Assembly (NCBI GenBank): GCA_946535455.1
Contig: CAMNDO010000025.1
Location: 1-7,441, forward strand
Length of the DNA stretch: 7,441 bases
Direction: 5' to 3'
Source of the DNA: an uncultured Caryophanales bacterium
GTDB lineage: Bacteria > Bacillota_I > Bacilli_A > RF39 > UBA660
Positions 5,907 to 7,441 of the stretch are shown piece by piece. The notes beneath the pieces are model-generated. The model searched no databases, was not told the origin of the DNA, and worked only from the letters and a program-made list of their open reading frames with translations. The stretch's first letter is position 1. The number at the start of each line of letters is the position of its first letter. The translations under genes were made by a program, and so were the position numbers.

Positions 5907-6243
5907 GTCCTCTTTCTTTAATACGGTATCCGCCAACCATACCTTTAAGGAATGTAAGTTTTGCTCTACGAACTTTTCCTTTACGTACTACTGTGATACC
6001 TGCAACTTTTGGAGAGTGAATTGGGAAAGTTCTTTCTACTCCAACTCCACTAGACATTTTACGAACAGTAAAAGTTTCTGAAACGCTTCCTCCACGACGT
6101 GCTACTACAACACCTTCGAAAGCTTGGATACGTTCTCTTTTTCCTTCGATAATCTTAACGTCTACCCTAACCGTATCTCCAACACGGAATTCAGGAACAT
6201 TTGGATTTAGTTGCTTCTCATTGATTTTGTCAATAATATTCAT
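5899..6243 (-). CDS. rplS: 50S ribosomal protein L19
   Basis: This 114-aa protein has the normal L19 length and sequence throughout: an N-terminal helix, then [13 protein letters not shown] (19-31), [19 protein letters not shown] (33-51), SETFTVRK (55-62), [13 protein letters not shown] (66-78), VRRGK-like and RRAKLTFLK segments near 86-101, and a basic tail. L19 sits at the interface of the 30S and 50S subunits near intersubunit bridges. The start has GAGAGGAG upstream. The gene has its own strong promoter and a roughly 70-nt leader containing a hairpin, which suggests control separate from its neighbours. The stop codon is inside an 11-bp hairpin, and lepB follows after 21 nt. The usual rpsP-rimM-trmD genes are not directly upstream; a DUF5305-like gene is. 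Confidence 0.97.
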   Translation of the reverse strand: MNIIDKINEKQLNPNVPEFRVGDTVRVDVKIIEGKRERIQAFEGVVVARRGGSVSETFTVRKMSSGVGVERTFPIHSPKVAGITVVRKGKVRRAKLTFLKGMVGGYRIKERGQK

Positions 6244-6271
6244 ATTCTAAGCTCCTCTCTGTAAATATTTT

Positions 6272-6305
6272 CAAATGATCTTAATATACCATCAGCGGAT
6301 CATTC
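6272..6305 (-). ncRNA. Leader hairpin of rplS mRNA (candidate L19 leader)
   Basis: In the untranslated leader GAATGATC (6305-6298) pairs with GATCATTT (6280-6273), including one G-U pair, around a 17-nt loop CGCTGATGGTATATTAA. Firmicutes rplS mRNAs are known to carry a structured L19 leader upstream of the start codon. Position and size fit, but I cannot confirm the family match without a covariance search. Confidence 0.5.
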
Positions 6306-6320
6306 CACTCGACGAATAAA

Positions 6321-6349
6321 ATTATATCAAAAAAAAGAAAAAACTGCAA
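6321..6349 (-). promoter_or_regulatory. Strong promoter of rplS
   Basis: The minus strand reads TTGCAG (6349-6344), a 17-nt T-rich spacer, and TGATATAAT (6329-6321), which is a consensus -10 with the TGn extension. Transcription should begin near 6314, giving a leader of about 70 nt. This is the best promoter in the window, fitting a ribosomal protein gene. Confidence 0.85.
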
Positions 6350-6351
6350 GG

Positions 6352-6376
6352 AAAAAAGAAGATTATTTCTTCTTTT
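6352..6376 (-). terminator. Terminator after the DUF5305-like gene
   Basis: On the minus strand AAAAGAAGA (6376-6368) pairs with TCTTCTTTT (6362-6354) around a 5-nt loop that contains the gene's TAA stop (6365-6363), ending in six T. It stops two bases before the -35 of rplS. The stem is AT-rich, so termination may be incomplete. Confidence 0.65.
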
Positions 6377-7427
6377 GTTCTTCAAAATCTACTTCTTTCA
6401 TCACATATCGATAAATCGTAGTAGAATCTTCTACAATAAAATCACATTTTATCTTATTGATTTTCGTATAAATAATTGGTTTTTTTAATAATAAATGAAC
6501 ATTTAATAATTCTTCAAAACTATTCATTTTTACTAAACTTTTTTCTGTGTTCGTTTGATATCCATCTCTTGCGATAACAATAATTCGATCATATTCTTCT
6601 AATATCTCATTTAATTTTTTCTGATATGGACTTTGTTTTGCCATGGTACTTAATACAAATTTTGTTAATTCAAACAACAACAATAATGCAGATAATAGTA
6701 AAATGACAGAAATAATTCCATATAAAATGTTTTGTTCATTCCAAGCATTCATTTGGAAATCCCATTTTTTATTTCTATTTTCTAATTCTATTTTATTGAC
6801 TTGTAAAGAAGAATCTCTTAATGGAACAATTAATGTCACTTCTTTTGTTCCATTTTCTTGTTCAATATGAAGTGTAATATCCATTTCTCCTTCATATTCT
6901 CCTTCGTTTTTCTCATTATATTCTTCGATTCTTCTTTCATAACTTTCATAATCTACTTCTACTGTTTTATCAATATTCATATAGGCTCTTGTATCCGATA
7001 CATTCGTTTTTTCTACTAGCAATTCTTCTTGACTATATAAAACAGAATCTCTATTTTTTGGATGGTAAAATTTCATCGTAGAAGTGATATAATAGTCAAA
7101 TTCATAAGAAATACTCGCATCTAATTTCACAAAATAAGTAAAATTTGCAATCACAGATCCTATCTTACCGGAATCATATTGAATGTTTTCTCCTAAGCAA
7201 TCTTCTGCTTCTTTTTCACAAATTCGAAAACCAACTCTACCAATTTCATCATAAGTTACCTTCTGGATATTTGCCATAGAGATGGCTTTCCACAAATAGT
7301 AAAAAGAAGTTCCAAATAAAGAAAGAATTAATAAACTAAACACAAAAATACGCAACTCAAAACCAAAGTGCTTCTTGTGAAAAGAACTCTTTTCTTTTTT
7401 AGGGTTTTCTTTTGCGTCTTCTTCCAT
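6363..7427 (-). CDS. Two-TM membrane protein resembling the DUF5305 family (start may lie upstream of the window)
   Basis: This protein of at least 354 aa has a lysine-rich cytoplasmic N-terminus (1-24), a membrane segment (about 27-46), a large extracytoplasmic domain (about 50-232) rich in beta-type segments, a second membrane segment (about 234-256), and a cytoplasmic C-terminal domain (about 265-354). The C-terminal stretch with YDRIIVIA (279-286), SFEELLNV (303-310) and KPIIYTK (316-322) resembles DUF5305 proteins, whose function is unknown; this is recognition by eye. Cys70 and Cys77 lie outside the membrane and could form a disulfide. The ATG at 7427 has only a weak GAGAG upstream, and the frame stays open to the window edge (E-L-E-R before the Met), so the true start could be further upstream. 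Some DUF5305 genes lie near signal peptidases or SipW-type secreted proteins; here the BsaA-like gene is about 6 kb away. Confidence 0.6.
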   Translation of the reverse strand: MEEDAKENPKKEKSSFHKKHFGFELRIFVFSLLILSLFGTSFYYLWKAISMANIQKVTYDEIGRVGFRICEKEAEDCLGENIQYDSGKIGSVIANFTYFVKLDASISYEFDYYITSTMKFYHPKNRDSVLYSQEELLVEKTNVSDTRAYMNIDKTVEVDYESYERRIEEYNEKNEGEYEGEMDITLHIEQENGTKEVTLIVPLRDSSLQVNKIELENRNKKWDFQMNAWNEQNILYGIISVILLLSALLLLFELTKFVLSTMAKQSPYQKKLNEILEEYDRIIVIARDGYQTNTEKSLVKMNSFEELLNVHLLLKKPIIYTKINKIKCDFIVEDSTTIYRYVMKEVDFEEQKKK

Positions 7428-7441
7428 TCTCTCTAACTCTT

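Noticed and set aside
5893..6081. Plus-strand open frame within rplS
   Set aside because: The opposite strand encodes a complete L19 with normal length and signals.

Overview
The window reads as chromosome of a low-GC, anaerobic, fermentative Firmicutes/Tenericutes-like bacterium (Bacilli or Erysipelotrichia-type gut lineage). This rests on the strongly AT-rich composition, strong AGGAGG ribosome binding sites, the Firmicutes-type order rplS then signal peptidase I, and an NfnAB-type transhydrogenase. TGA is used as a stop at two well-supported gene ends (the DUF2130 gene and nfnA), so the code is standard bacterial rather than mycoplasmal. Every supported gene lies on the minus strand, so transcription runs from high to low coordinates.

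Layout in transcription order. (1) 7427-6363: a two-TM membrane protein resembling the DUF5305 family, ending in a terminator. (2) 6349-5881: a strong extended -10 promoter, a roughly 70-nt leader with a hairpin (candidate L19 leader), rplS, and a perfect 11-bp hairpin over the rplS stop. (3) 5877-5365: lepB, a Ser/Lys signal peptidase I, with its own terminator. (4) 5332-2321: one operon made of an unknown membrane protein of 262 aa (overlapping the next gene by 23 nt), nfnA, and nfnB (overlapping by 11 nt). (5) 2311-528: one operon made of a DUF2130 coiled-coil/nuclease-like protein and a small six-TM formate/nitrite transporter family protein, joined by an ATGA overlap. (6) 445 to the left edge: the N-terminal part of a BsaA/TasA-like secreted matrix protein with a SipW-type signal peptide, running out of the window.

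Functionally, NfnAB interconverts NADH, reduced ferredoxin and NADPH, and an FNT channel would move formate or a similar small anion, so the middle of the window fits fermentative redox balance. RplS is translation; LepB and the BsaA-like protein are export and surface. The genome is very compact: all five terminator hairpins contain, or lie within one base of, the stop codon of the gene they end, and two promoters sit in or against the preceding terminator.

The points most worth a second look are the uncharacterised membrane protein translationally coupled to nfnAB, the hairpin between a Shine-Dalgarno-like sequence and the lepB start, the DUF2130-FNT coupling, and a BsaA-like substrate at one end with a DUF5305-like protein at the other but no SipW-type peptidase between them. 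I see no mobile elements, CRISPR arrays, tRNA or rRNA. No stretch over 300 bases lacks a gene.
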